DNA of 64,000 nucleotides, from assembly GCF_963511525.1 (NCBI RefSeq), contig NZ_CAUPIY010000003.1, forward strand, positions 1 through 64,000, in the 5' to 3' direction. Of this stretch, positions 1 through 8,874 are shown one piece after another (within the stretch, counting starts at the first letter, position 1; each line of letters begins with the position of its first letter). A model generated the notes under the pieces. That model searched no databases and was not told the origin of the DNA. It saw only the letters and a program-made list of their open reading frames with translations. The translations under genes and the position numbers were made by a program. This DNA comes from Mobiluncus sp963511525 (GTDB taxonomy: Bacteria; Actinomycetota; Actinomycetes; Actinomycetales; Actinomycetaceae).

Positions 1-338
1 ACTAAATGACGCACAACCTAACTTTCGCGCTCAAATTGACATGAGGCACCACGCCACATCAAAAATAAAAGCTTTTGCGATGCTGTCCAAAGGATGCGAC
101 TAATTGCTACTAGGTGTAATCAGAATACGCTGGATGGACCTATTCCCACTCGGCAAATTCAGATATAGTAGGGTGTATTTGAGGTGATTTCGCAGGAAAA
201 ACTTTCGCAAATATGTTAATATTCCACCTGCTATTTTCGGCTGTAAAGTTTATTAGTATCAAAATAGTATCACAAAAGGCTGGGAAATACAACAGAATTA
301 TGTGGAGCTCTACATAATTCCGGCACGGACGGACGCTG
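1..338. other. AT-rich stretch without a recognisable gene (island left edge)
   Basis: No convincing gene is visible. The stretch is clearly more AT-rich than the guaA side. The 11-bp sequence ATTCCCACTCG at 142-152 is an exact copy of the end of guaA and probably marks the left boundary of the tet(W) island. Bases 1-141 would then be chromosome or a further element. A minus-strand open frame at 140-346 ends with residues AEWE, like GuaA (IEWE), but only because it reads through this repeat; I do not call it a gene. Confidence 0.5.
142..152 (-). repeat. Putative distal attachment site (copy of guaA 3' end)
   Basis: ATTCCCACTCG here is identical to 3715-3725, where its complement encodes the last GuaA codons (Glu-Trp-Glu) and the first base of the stop codon. 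Integrative elements are known to use the 3' end of guaA in many bacteria. The two copies bracket tet(W) and its AT-rich neighbours, which fits an attL/attR pair. The repeat is short, and no integrase gene lies between the copies. Confidence 0.55.
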
Positions 339-419
339 TCAGGCACAGCGGATAACAGCCTTGCAAGAGGCGTTGTACCTGCGCTGGATATATTCTTGAT
401 AGGCTTTCTGGTCTGTCAT
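339..419 (-). pseudogene. Truncated mobile-element sigma-like gene (N-terminal stub)
   Basis: A 26-codon frame begins MTDQKAYQEYIQRRYNASCK and stops at a TGA after VIRCA. It has a strong ribosome binding site (GAGGGGG) just upstream. The start resembles, from memory, the beginning of small sigma-factor-like proteins of Firmicutes conjugative transposons, which run to about 140 residues. The rest is missing and the sequence beyond the stop does not continue the family. I read it as the cut end of the element that carried tet(W). The family call is tentative; the truncation depends on it. Confidence 0.4.
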
Positions 420-588
420 GGAAATTCCCCCTCTCTGAATAATAGTGCGGGGCGGCAGCACTCCTTGCTGTCGCTCCTTGACTGCCTAACTGCGAAACCG
501 GGCGGGGCTGTCAACGGTGGGCGAAGCCCGTTCATCTTGACCGCCCGCTGGCTCGGCTGGCTTTGCTATTTACCCGACAAACTTGAAT
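420..588. other. Non-coding mobile-element remnant
   Basis: This short GC-richer stretch lies between the methyltransferase stop and the truncated stub. It contains the stub's ribosome binding site near 420-430. It looks like debris of a larger element rather than a gene. Confidence 0.3.
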
Positions 589-1356
589 TTATTGTAAGGT
601 ATCACGTTTTACCTTCTTAAGCCTTACTATCATTACCATAGGAATTTCTTTGTTGGTTTTGAAACATTCTTCATAAAATCCATCAATGACAAATCCAGCT
701 CTAAAACAAAGGTTAAAAATATCTTGTATGGAACGATGATAATAAATCTGCTCTTTCGGTTGCCCTTCAATCGCTATATCATAGTAACTGTGCGGTGTCA
801 TATATTTTTCAGTCAACGTGACAAAACAAGGGTGTTGCGTTGCAAAGACAAAAATTCCGCTTTCCTGCAACAGTTCATAAACAGCCATAAGAAGTGGTTC
901 AATATCCGTAATATCCATAATTGCCATATTAGAAACTGCTTTCGTAAAGGCTCGATTTCTTTTTAATTCTAATATACTTTTTCTATTGGTCGCATCCGCC
1001 ACACAAAATTCAATTTGTTTTGCATATTGTGATTGCCGTCTTTTAGCCAATTCTATCATTTTTTTGCTGTAATCAAAAGCGACAACCGAAGCGCCTCTTT
1101 GTGCAAGATACGAAGAATAATTTCCATTGCCACACGCAATATCCAAAATATAATCCGCAGGATTAGGAGATAGAAGTTCCGTTACTTTGGGACGCACTAC
1201 CTCTCTGTGAAATTCATTAGATTCGTCACCCATTGCATTATCCCAAAATTGTGCGTTCTCCTCCCAGATTTTTTTACTTTCCTCTGTTCCCATGTTCTCT
1301 CCCACTCCCAAAATTTGCTTTTTTGCTTCCATTAAATCTTCCTTACGATATTCCAT
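589..1356 (-). CDS. Class I SAM-dependent methyltransferase (tet(W)-linked)
   Basis: A 255-residue protein starting MEYRKEDLM. The ATG at 1356 follows a good GGAGGG site, and longer in-frame starts run into tet(W), so this start is preferred. It has a Rossmann SAM-binding motif, ILDIACGNGNYSSYLAQ, then the acidic strand VVAFDYS and a later VFATQHPCF segment, typical of small class I methyltransferases. The substrate is unknown. The gene lies 50 bp downstream of tet(W) on the same strand and may be cotranscribed. It is much more AT-rich than the host genes, so it arrived with the resistance gene. A SAM methyltransferase of this kind is, to my knowledge, a frequent companion of tet(W) in other bacteria. 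Confidence 0.85.
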   Translation of the reverse strand: MEYRKEDLMEAKKQILGVGENMGTEESKKIWEENAQFWDNAMGDESNEFHREVVRPKVTELLSPNPADYILDIACGNGNYSSYLAQRGASVVAFDYSKKMIELAKRRQSQYAKQIEFCVADATNRKSILELKRNRAFTKAVSNMAIMDITDIEPLLMAVYELLQESGIFVFATQHPCFVTLTEKYMTPHSYYDIAIEGQPKEQIYYHRSIQDIFNLCFRAGFVIDGFYEECFKTNKEIPMVMIVRLKKVKRDTLQ

Positions 1357-1406
1357 TGTTACCCTCCATAACTTCTGATTGTTGCCGTCTTGACGATTAT
1401 GTATCT

Positions 1407-3326
1407 TTACATTACCTTCTGAAACATATGGCGCACCTTGTCCAGGCGGTTGTTTGGACGGCGGGGCTGGATGACCGGCTGGCCGACAGCGGCCTGATAC
1501 CCTTTTAGCTCTGTAAGGCATACGCTCTGCCCGTTGGTGTAAAAGGCCAGATCAGTACGGTATGCCTGTATACAGCGGGCGGGAATCTCGCCAGTAAAGA
1601 CAACTTCATCCTTTTTTACCTGGGCCGTTTCGATGGTGGCACAGTATTTCGGTGCATTATGATAAGCCCTGGAAAGGTATTCCTGGGGCGCATAGAGGGT
1701 GAAGGAGAGATAAGGTTCCAGCAGCTGCGTCCCCGATTCCTTCAATGCCTGTTCCAATACAATCGGGGCCAATGAGCGGAAGTCCGCCGGCGTGCTGACT
1801 GGACTGTAATAAAGCCCGTATTCAAAGCAAATCTTACAGTCCGTTACGTTCCAGCCGAACAAGCCCTGCTCCAGCCCGTAACGGATACCATCCCTGACAG
1901 CGTTTTGAAAACTCTGGTTCAAGTATCCCAGCGAAACCCGGCTCTCGTATTGTACGCCGGAGCCAAGCGGGAGTGGTGTAACAGACAGTCCGATAGATGC
2001 CCAAAACGGGTTGGGCGGCACCTCGATATGGATGGTGTGGCTGGCTGCTTTGAGCGGCCGCTCCATATAAATGACGGTGGGTTCCTTTACCACTGTTTCA
2101 ATCTTGTATTTTTCCGACAGCAAAGCGGAAACGACCTCCAACTGCACCCGGCCCAAAAAAGAAAGAATGATCTCATGGGTGATGGAATCCACTTCGCAGC
2201 GCAAAAGCGGGTCAGTATCCGCAAGTTGCGTAAGAGCGTCCAGCAGCCGTTCTCTTTGCGCTGCCGTTTTCGGCGCAATCGTCGTCCGCAGCATGGGGAG
2301 GGGGGCCTCGCGCCACCTTTTACGAGGGAGCCGGGTTTGATCCCCTAATACATCGTTTAACCTCACGCTGTCGCTGGGAAGGATAACAATTTCGCCCGGA
2401 TAAGCGGTGTCTGTCCGAACAATTTCCCCTTTGGATGGAATACGCATCTCTGTGATTTTCAGCTTTTCTCTCCCGGCCAGGGCCACCGTATCCCGCAGGC
2501 GCAGCGTTCCGCTGTATAGCCGCAGATAGACACGCCGCTGGCCGCAATCGGTGTACTCAACCTTGAAAACGCTGCCGCATAGGGTGGCGCTCCCCTGTTC
2601 CCCAATCGGTTGGAACAGTCCTGTCACCGCATCCATCAACGGTTGAATGCCAAGGCCCTTTTTGGCGCTGCCATGATAGACCGGAAACAGGGAGGCTTCT
2701 TGAACCCGCCGCTGTTCCTCCCGCGCAAGTTTTTCCTGGCTGATTGGTTCTCCTGCGATATACTTTTCCAATAATGCATCGTTATTTTCGATGACCGCAT
2801 CCCATGCTTCTATGTCGGTATTTTCCTCCAGGACTATTTCCGGGGACAGCGACACCGTCTGCTTGATGATAATATCGGCGGAGAGCTTATCCCGAACAGA
2901 CTGAACCACGCTCTGCAAATCAACGCCAGCCTGGTCGATCTTGTTGATAAAGATAACGGTGGGAATGTTCATTTTCCGCAGGGCATGGAACAGAATACGG
3001 GTCTGGGCCTGCACGCCATCTTTCGCGGAGATCACCAAGATGGCCCCATCTAAAACAGCCAAAGAGCGGTACACCTCCGCCAAAAAATCCATGTGGCCGG
3101 GCGTATCCACAATGTTAACTTTACATCTGTGCCACTGGAAGGAAGTGACTGCCGCTTGAATGGTAATCCCACGCTGCCGCTCCAAAAACAAGGTGTCCGT
3201 CCTCGTTGTCCCTTTTTCGACGCTCCCTGGTTCTGAAATGGCTCCACTGGCATATAGCAGACTCTCCGTCAAGGTCGTCTTTCCAGCGTCTACATGGGCA
3301 AGAATCCCGATATTGATAATGTTCAT
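1407..3326 (-). CDS. tet(W): Tetracycline resistance ribosomal protection protein Tet(W)
   Basis: A 639-residue EF-G-like GTPase that removes tetracycline from the ribosome. The length equals that of Tet(W). GTPase motifs are clear: AHVDAGKT at 10-17, DTPGH at 74-78 and NKID at 128-131. EF-G-like domains follow, and the C-terminus is RRPNNRLDKVRHMFQKVM. Comparison with Tet(W) as I remember it shows near identity with scattered substitutions (for example Asn2 and Leu46), so an allele or a mosaic with a related tet gene is possible. A leader peptide, promoter and attenuator hairpin lie upstream. The gene sits in a small island at the guaA 3' end together with a methyltransferase gene. It appears intact. 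Confidence 0.96.
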   Translation of the reverse strand: MNIINIGILAHVDAGKTTLTESLLYASGAISEPGSVEKGTTRTDTLFLERQRGITIQAAVTSFQWHRCKVNIVDTPGHMDFLAEVYRSLAVLDGAILVISAKDGVQAQTRILFHALRKMNIPTVIFINKIDQAGVDLQSVVQSVRDKLSADIIIKQTVSLSPEIVLEENTDIEAWDAVIENNDALLEKYIAGEPISQEKLAREEQRRVQEASLFPVYHGSAKKGLGIQPLMDAVTGLFQPIGEQGSATLCGSVFKVEYTDCGQRRVYLRLYSGTLRLRDTVALAGREKLKITEMRIPSKGEIVRTDTAYPGEIVILPSDSVRLNDVLGDQTRLPRKRWREAPLPMLRTTIAPKTAAQRERLLDALTQLADTDPLLRCEVDSITHEIILSFLGRVQLEVVSALLSEKYKIETVVKEPTVIYMERPLKAASHTIHIEVPPNPFWASIGLSVTPLPLGSGVQYESRVSLGYLNQSFQNAVRDGIRYGLEQGLFGWNVTDCKICFEYGLYYSPVSTPADFRSLAPIVLEQALKESGTQLLEPYLSFTLYAPQEYLSRAYHNAPKYCATIETAQVKKDEVVFTGEIPARCIQAYRTDLAFYTNGQSVCLTELKGYQAAVGQPVIQPRRPNNRLDKVRHMFQKVM

Positions 3327-3362
3327 GTCTATCCTCCATACAAGGCCCGAATGGGCGCAAAA

Positions 3363-3396
3363 ATCCCCAGCGGCTAATACTTTTACCGCTGGGGAT
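3363..3396 (-). terminator. Attenuator hairpin in the tet(W) leader
   Basis: Read on the minus strand, arms ATCCCCAGCGG and CCGCTGGGGAT form a perfect 11-bp stem with a 12-nt loop, followed by a short T run. It lies about 40 nt before the tet(W) start. Such a hairpin between a leader peptide and the gene is the known arrangement for transcription attenuation of ribosomal-protection tet genes. Confidence 0.75.
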
Positions 3397-3544
3397 CATG
3401 ACTTCGGACACACAGAAACATACACGACTTACATAAGCCGCGGTCCGTCACGATATTTACTAAAAAGGCAAAAGTATTCTTAAAATTGGGTACAAAAACC
3501 AAGCCCCTGCAAGGGGCAATCATTTTTGCGCCCATTATCAAATT

Positions 3545-3568
3545 TTATTTAAGAATACCTTGCCGCAT
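3545..3568 (-). CDS. tet(W) leader peptide (7 codons)
   Basis: ATG CGG CAA GGT ATT CTT AAA TAA encodes MRQGILK. It sits between the promoter at 3601-3629 and the attenuator, preceded by TTTGAGGAG at suitable spacing. Short leader peptides of this kind act in translational sensing upstream of tet genes. The repeated segment AAGAATAC reappears further down the leader, which allows alternative pairings. Confidence 0.6.
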   Translation of the reverse strand: MRQGILK

Positions 3569-3600
3569 ATTTGATAGACTCCTCAAATCAGGATAATAGC

Positions 3601-3629
3601 AGTATATCATAGTACGCTCTAAAAAACAA
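3601..3629 (-). promoter_or_regulatory. tet(W) promoter
   Basis: On the minus strand, TTGTTT and TATACT are separated by exactly 17 bp, a good sigma-A type promoter. It drives the leader peptide, attenuator and tet(W). Confidence 0.7.
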
Positions 3630-3712
3630 GAAATCATTTTACCGATTCCACAAAGAGCAGTATGGACGGGCAAAAAAGCCTGTATTCATGCGGGTTTTCG
3701 CCGTTTCGAGCG

Positions 3713-5299
3713 TCATTCCCACTCGATGGTCCCCGGCGGCTTGGACGTGCAGTCCAGCACCACGCGGTTAATTTCGGGAACTTGGTTGGTGATTAGGTTA
3801 GAAATCCGCGCCACCAAGTCCCAATCCAAACGCGACCAGTCCGCGGTCATCGCGTCTTCTGAGGAAACCGGGCGCAACACAATCGGGTGCCCGTAGGTGC
3901 GCCCGTCACCCTGCACCCCCACCGAACGCACGTCGGCGAGCAACACCACGGGACACTGCCAAATCTCCGTGTCCAGCCCGGCCGCGCTCAGCTCCTTGCG
4001 CACAATCAAGTCCGCCGCCCGCAAAATCCGCAGGCGCTCCTCGTTGACCTCTCCGATAATACGAATGGCCAGGCCCGGACCGGGGAAGGGCTGGCGATTC
4101 ACGATGACATCGGGCAGGCCCAACTGGCGCCCCAACTCGCGGACTTCGTCTTTGAACAGTTTGCGCAGCGGCTCGATGAGCTCGAACTTCAAATCCTCGG
4201 GCAATCCGCCCACATTGTGATGGGACTTGATATTAGCCGTGCCACTGCCACCGCCCGATTCCACCACGTCAGGATACAAAGTGCCTTGGACCAGGAACTT
4301 CACTTCCCCACCACTGGCGCCAACCTCAGCGACGACCTCGCGCTGAGCCGCTTCAAAAGACCGGATAAACTCGCGTCCGATAATCTTGCGTTTCTGTTCT
4401 GGCTCGCTCACTCCCGCCAGTGCCCCCAAGAAGCGGGCGGACTCGTCTACATATTTCACACGAATCCCCATGTTGGCGGCATAGTCTCGCTCCACCTGCT
4501 CACGCTCCCCCGCGCGCAGCAAACCGTGGTCCACAAAAATGCAGGTCAGCTGGTCGCCGATGGCCTTATGAACCAAAGCGGCCGCCACGGACGAATCCAC
4601 CCCGCCAGACAAACCGCAGATGACCTGGGCATCGCCCACGCGCTGGCGAATCTCGGCAACCTGGGTGTCAATGATGGATTGCGGGGTCCACACCGGATCC
4701 AGGCCGACCACGTCATGCAAGAAATGTTCCAGAAGCCGCTGACCATAGGCGCTGTGCCGAACTTCGGGATGCCACTGCACTCCATACAGCCCTCGTTCAG
4801 GATTTTCAAAGGCTGCTACCTTTGTATCGTCCGTCGCTGCGGTAACTTGAAAATCGCTGGGGGCTGCCGAAACCGCGTCCCCGTGACTCATCCAAACTAC
4901 CTGTTCAGAAGGCGTTCCTTCCAACAACTCGCCACCCGGAACCACTTCCAAGTTGGTGCGGCCGTACTCGGACGTTCCGGTCGGGCTAACCGTGCCCCCC
5001 AGGGCTTGTGCCATGACCTGAAACCCGTAGCAAATGCCCAATACCGGCACATTTGCCTGAAAGACGGCCGGGTCAAAAGACGGAGCCCCGGGCGCGTAAA
5101 CGGAGGACGGTCCGCCTGAGAGAATGATGGCTGAAGGCTGTTTATCCAAAATTTCCCGAGCGGTCAGGTTATGTCCCACAATTTCCGAGTAAACTTTCGC
5201 CTCGCGAACCCGGCGAGCGATAAGTTGGGCATATTGCGCACCAAAATCGACAACTAATACGGGTCCTGCGGGTCTACCATGTTGCAAGTTTTCAGCCAT
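3713..5299 (-). CDS. guaA: GMP synthase (glutamine-hydrolysing)
   Basis: Converts XMP to GMP using glutamine ammonia and ATP. The 528-residue protein has the class I glutamine amidotransferase domain first, with nucleophile Cys90 in GICYGFQ and the partners His177 and Glu179 in QWHPE. The ATP pyrophosphatase loop SGGVDSS follows at 231-237, and the dimerisation domain ends KPPGTIEWE. Length and termini match the family. The last codons are duplicated at 142-152, so the stop region is a probable island integration site. The gene itself looks complete. Confidence 0.97.
   Translation of the reverse strand: MAENLQHGRPAGPVLVVDFGAQYAQLIARRVREAKVYSEIVGHNLTAREILDKQPSAIILSGGPSSVYAPGAPSFDPAVFQANVPVLGICYGFQVMAQALGGTVSPTGTSEYGRTNLEVVPGGELLEGTPSEQVVWMSHGDAVSAAPSDFQVTAATDDTKVAAFENPERGLYGVQWHPEVRHSAYGQRLLEHFLHDVVGLDPVWTPQSIIDTQVAEIRQRVGDAQVICGLSGGVDSSVAAALVHKAIGDQLTCIFVDHGLLRAGEREQVERDYAANMGIRVKYVDESARFLGALAGVSEPEQKRKIIGREFIRSFEAAQREVVAEVGASGGEVKFLVQGTLYPDVVESGGGSGTANIKSHHNVGGLPEDLKFELIEPLRKLFKDEVRELGRQLGLPDVIVNRQPFPGPGLAIRIIGEVNEERLRILRAADLIVRKELSAAGLDTEIWQCPVVLLADVRSVGVQGDGRTYGHPIVLRPVSSEDAMTADWSRLDWDLVARISNLITNQVPEINRVVLDCTSKPPGTIEWE
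3715..3725 (-). repeat. Putative guaA-proximal attachment site
   Basis: ATTCCCACTCG at the guaA stop is identical to 142-152. It covers the codons for Glu-Trp-Glu and the first base of TGA, so integration here would leave GuaA intact. Confidence 0.55.
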
Positions 5300-5475
5300 G
5301 CATCAATCCTAAAACATTTCCCCATCATAAATTGACCCCCGAATTCTCAGACTTTATTCAGGGTTAATTCGTTGTTATTTCAACGATTTTTCCTAATGTC
5401 AGGCCATTAATTGTCGATACAATAATATGTAGGGTCAAAGGAAAGACCGACGACACAAGGGAAAGGAGACCCGCC

Positions 5476-6228
5476 ATGAGTCAGGTACCAACATATTTCG
5501 AGGCTGATGTCCGGCTGGATCGGAACTCCCCGGTTCCGCTTTACCATCAGATTGCGCAGCCCATCGAAGAATTAATCCTTTCAGGGCAGCTTACCCCCGG
5601 TACGCGCTTGGAAGACGAACTGTCCATGGCGCGACGCCTCAACGTGTCCCGGCCCACTGCCCGCCGTGCCCTGCAGCAACTGGGTGACCATGGTCTGCTG
5701 GTGCGCCGCCGCGGTGTCGGCACTCAGGTGGCTCCGACGCGGGTACATCGTCCGAACACCCTCTCCACCATTTTTGACCAGATGAAGGCCGACGGTCACA
5801 AGCCCTCTACTGAAGTTTTGTCTTACGGCACGTCTCCGGCCAGCCCGGAAGTCAGCGCGAAACTCGAGGTAGCCCCCGGATCCAACGTGACCGCTATCCG
5901 CCGGCTGCGCCTGAACGACCGCCAGCCCGCCGGACTTATGTTTGACATGATTCGTTCCTCGATTGCTCCGGCAGCCACCGCTTTGGAACGCGATTCTTTC
6001 GAAACTGCCCTAGCCGAGCGCGGTGTCGTCGTGACAATGGCTCGTCAAGCGGTATCTGCCCGCAAGGCCAGCGCCCCGGAGGCTCAACTCCTGCGGATTC
6101 CCGCGGGTTCAACGGTGCTGAGCATCCAAAATGTCTCTTATGACGAATCCGGCAAGATTGCCGCTTATGGTGAATACCTGTTCCGCGCAGACCGCTTTGC
6201 TCTCAAGAACACGCTCTTTGCGCACTAA
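5476..6228 (+). CDS. GntR-family transcriptional regulator with UTRA domain
   Basis: A 250-residue regulator. The N-terminal winged helix spans about residues 18-85 (PLYHQIAQPIEELILSGQL, then the recognition region NVSRPTARRALQQL). A UTRA effector-binding domain follows, from about 95 to 245, ending GEYLFRADRFAL. This is the HutC subfamily layout; effectors are usually sugar phosphates, amino acids or similar. The start has a strong GGAGA site. It is divergent from guaA and upstream of pta-ackA, separated from pta by a terminator-like hairpin. Whether it controls either neighbour cannot be told from sequence. Confidence 0.9.
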   Translation: MSQVPTYFEADVRLDRNSPVPLYHQIAQPIEELILSGQLTPGTRLEDELSMARRLNVSRPTARRALQQLGDHGLLVRRRGVGTQVAPTRVHRPNTLSTIFDQMKADGHKPSTEVLSYGTSPASPEVSAKLEVAPGSNVTAIRRLRLNDRQPAGLMFDMIRSSIAPAATALERDSFETALAERGVVVTMARQAVSARKASAPEAQLLRIPAGSTVLSIQNVSYDESGKIAAYGEYLFRADRFALKNTLFAH

Positions 6229-6292
6229 CTCAATAACCCTTCTTTCTTCTTCACTGGGACAATTTCATACCGGGTCCCCAGACCCGACAGCG

Positions 6293-6340
6293 ATGAGGCG
6301 TTCGTGGTTTCTCTCCTTTTCCACGGGCGCCTCATTAATT
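6293..6340 (+). terminator. Probable terminator after the GntR gene
   Basis: ATGAGGCG and CGTGG pair with CCACG and CGCCTCAT across a short pyrimidine-rich loop, followed by TAATT. The T tract is weak. The remaining 180 bp up to pta hold its promoter and an AGAGGAG ribosome binding site but no gene. Confidence 0.5.
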
Positions 6341-6520
6341 GTTCACAAGTTTTTTGCCGAACTTTTCCCTGGTACCTTGAGGTTTTCGAGGGCTCAAGAC
6401 CGAAAATTTCGCTTCGGGACCTTAGTCCCAACTTTACCAACCCCAAACCCTGTATTAAGATATTTTTTAACTTGCCGGCGGGGCTGACGAATCCCCCTGA
6501 TTTCATTAGAGGAGCTAGGC

Positions 6521-7510
6521 ATGAGCAACTTCAAAACCTCATTTCTGGACAATCTTTCCAACAAAGCGGCAGCAAACCGGAAACGGATTGTGCTGCCAGA
6601 ATCTGACGATGAGCGCATCTTAAAAGCAGCCGCGCACATCCTCCAGAAGGGTGTCGCTGACTTGGTTCTGCTGGGAGAACAGGACACCATCAAGGCTCAA
6701 GCTGCCGCGCTCGGTCTGGACCTTTCCGCGGCCGAAATCGTTTCCCTCGATGATGCCGAAAAGCTGGCTCGCTACACCGCCAAGCTGGTGGAACTGCGCG
6801 CGCACAAGGGCATGGACGAAGCCAAAGCGAAGGAAACTCTGAAAGATATTTCTTTCTTTGGCACCATGATGATTGTCTGCGGCGATGCCGATGGCATGGT
6901 CTCCGGAGCGGCTCACACCACCGCCCACACCATCCGGCCCGCGCTGCAAGTCATCAAGACTCAGCCGGGCGTGAAACTGGTTTCAGGAGCTTTCCTCATG
7001 GTTTTCGATGACCACTTTGACGTGTATTCGGATTGTGCGGTCACGATTTCCCCGGATGCTGGGCAGCTAGCGGACATCGCGGTCGTTTCAGCCAAGACCG
7101 CGGCTCAGTTTGGTCTGGAACCGAAAGTTGCCATGCTGTCCTATTCCACGATTGACTCCGGCTCGGGTCCGCTGGTTGACCTGGTAAAGGAAGCCACCGC
7201 AAAAGCCCAGGCAGCCGCCCCCGAGGTAGCTATCGATGGTCCGCTCCAGTTCGATGCCGCGGTAGTCGAATCCGTGGCTGCCAAGAAAGCTCCGCATTCC
7301 CCCGTGGCCGGACAAGCAAACACGTTCATCTTCCCTGACCTGAATGCCGGAAACATCACCTACAAAGCGGTGCAGCGCACCAGCGGTGCGCTGGCCGTGG
7401 GTCCGATTCTGCAAGGGCTAAATGCCCCGGTCAACGACTTGTCGCGCGGAGCCACCGTGGACGACATCATCAACACCATCGTCATTACTGCTATCCAATC
7501 CCAGGGATAG
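6521..7510 (+). CDS. pta: Phosphate acetyltransferase
   Basis: Interconverts acetyl-CoA and acetyl phosphate in the cytoplasm. The 329-residue length matches the short, single-domain Pta form. Family features are RIVLPESDDERILKAA at the start, DADGMVSGAAHTTAHTIRPA in the middle and the C-terminal segment with NDLSRGATVDDIINT. It is followed after 58 bp by ackA, giving the classic acetate-forming, ATP-yielding operon. This fits a fermentative lifestyle. Confidence 0.96.
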   Translation: MSNFKTSFLDNLSNKAAANRKRIVLPESDDERILKAAAHILQKGVADLVLLGEQDTIKAQAAALGLDLSAAEIVSLDDAEKLARYTAKLVELRAHKGMDEAKAKETLKDISFFGTMMIVCGDADGMVSGAAHTTAHTIRPALQVIKTQPGVKLVSGAFLMVFDDHFDVYSDCAVTISPDAGQLADIAVVSAKTAAQFGLEPKVAMLSYSTIDSGSGPLVDLVKEATAKAQAAAPEVAIDGPLQFDAAVVESVAAKKAPHSPVAGQANTFIFPDLNAGNITYKAVQRTSGALAVGPILQGLNAPVNDLSRGATVDDIINTIVITAIQSQG

Positions 7511-7568
7511 GCGACCAAAGGGTGTAGCCCCGCGGCCGCCCTTGTGAAAAAAGTAAAGGAACAAAACT

Positions 7569-8756
7569 ATGCGCCACCAAACTATTTTTGTAATTAACTC
7601 CGGCTCTTCCTCACTGAAGTACCAGCTAATCGAACCCGTCAGCGGCGACATCCTGGCCAAAGGTATAGCGGAACGCATCGGCACCGATCGGGGGGAAGTC
7701 ACCCACGAAGTCCACGCGGAAAAGTTCAGCGAGACACTCCCCCTTCCAACCCACAAGGAAGCCCTGACACGGATTATCGAGATGTTCGCGACCCACGGAC
7801 CTGACTTACAGCACGTGGATTTATCCGGTTTTGGTCACCGTATCGTCCAGGGTGGCTGGCATTTCAAGGGACCGGCCATCGTGAATGACGATGTTCGCGC
7901 CAAGATTGAGGAACTGTGCGACTTGGCGCCGCTGCACAACCCCGCGCACCTCATTGGCATCGACACCGCTATGGAGCTGTGGCCCGACCTGCCTCACATC
8001 GCCGTTTTTGATACCGCCTACTTTGCCGGCCTGCCCGAAAAAGCCCGTAGCTACGCCCTCAATAAGCAGGTCGCGCATGACTACCACATCCGCCGCTACG
8101 GTGCCCACGGGACTTCTCACGAATTCGTAGCCAACAAGGTCTGCGACTACCTGGGCGATGACACCGTGAAACAAATTACCCTGCATCTGGGAAATGGCGC
8201 GTCCGCCTGCGCGGAACTTGGCCGGCTACCGATGGACACCTCGATGGGGTTGACTCCCCTGGAAGGCTTGGTCATGGGTACCCGTACCGGCGACATCGAC
8301 CCGGCGGTGGTGTTCCACCTGCTACGAAAAGGAATGAGCGTAGAGGACATCGACACCCTATTCAACAAGCAATCCGGCATGAAAGGCATGTGCGGCGACA
8401 ACGATATGCGTGACGTGTGGAAACGCCGTGACGAGGGCGACTCCGACGCTCTACTGGCCCTCCAGACTTATCAGCAGCGCTTGCTGAAGTACATTGGCGC
8501 CTACACTTTTGAGCTGGGCGGCTTGGACGTGCTGACTTTCACCGCCGGCATCGGTGAAAACGATGTACGCACCCGGCGGCGCTTGTGCGAAAAACTCGAG
8601 TTCATCGGGGTCAAGATTGACCGCGAACGCAACGATAACCGCGACCGTTCCAAGGCTATCTGGCGTATCTCCAGCGATGATTCAAAAGTGCTGGTGCTGG
8701 TCGTCCCCACCAACGAGGAGTTGGCGATTGCCCGTCAAGTCGTACGTCTGATTTAA
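7569..8756 (+). CDS. ackA: Acetate kinase
   Basis: Makes ATP and acetate from acetyl phosphate. The 395-residue protein shows ASKHA-fold signatures: INSGSSSLKYQL at the N-terminus, FDTAYFAGLPEKA and YGAHGTSHE in the middle, LGNGASACA, MDTSMGLTPLEGLVMGTRTG and FTAGIGEND. It is the second gene of the pta-ackA unit, with an AAAGGAA site before the ATG, and is followed by a strong terminator. Confidence 0.97.
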   Translation: MRHQTIFVINSGSSSLKYQLIEPVSGDILAKGIAERIGTDRGEVTHEVHAEKFSETLPLPTHKEALTRIIEMFATHGPDLQHVDLSGFGHRIVQGGWHFKGPAIVNDDVRAKIEELCDLAPLHNPAHLIGIDTAMELWPDLPHIAVFDTAYFAGLPEKARSYALNKQVAHDYHIRRYGAHGTSHEFVANKVCDYLGDDTVKQITLHLGNGASACAELGRLPMDTSMGLTPLEGLVMGTRTGDIDPAVVFHLLRKGMSVEDIDTLFNKQSGMKGMCGDNDMRDVWKRRDEGDSDALLALQTYQQRLLKYIGAYTFELGGLDVLTFTAGIGENDVRTRRRLCEKLEFIGVKIDRERNDNRDRSKAIWRISSDDSKVLVLVVPTNEELAIARQVVRLI

Positions 8757-8781
8757 CTTCTATTCTCAAAAACCTTTCTGG

Positions 8782-8816
8782 CGTGGGCCCCGGATACGTC
8801 TGGGGCCCACGTTTTT
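8782..8816 (+). terminator. Terminator of pta-ackA
   Basis: CGTGGGCCCC and GGGGCCCACG form a perfect 10-bp GC-rich stem with a 10-nt loop, followed by TTTTT. Confidence 0.9.
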
Positions 8817-8874
8817 ACGCCGAGCTGAGCTTCGGCCGGTCGACCAGCCAACGACCCGAAAGTACCCCCGTTTT

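Noticed and set aside
140..346. A 68-codon minus-strand frame ending in AEWE.
   Set aside because: Its resemblance to the GuaA C-terminus comes only from the 11-bp repeat; the rest is AT-rich and not protein-like.
3887..5119. A 410-codon plus-strand frame opposite guaA.
   Set aside because: It is fully antisense to a well-conserved gene and reflects third-position GC bias; no family resemblance.
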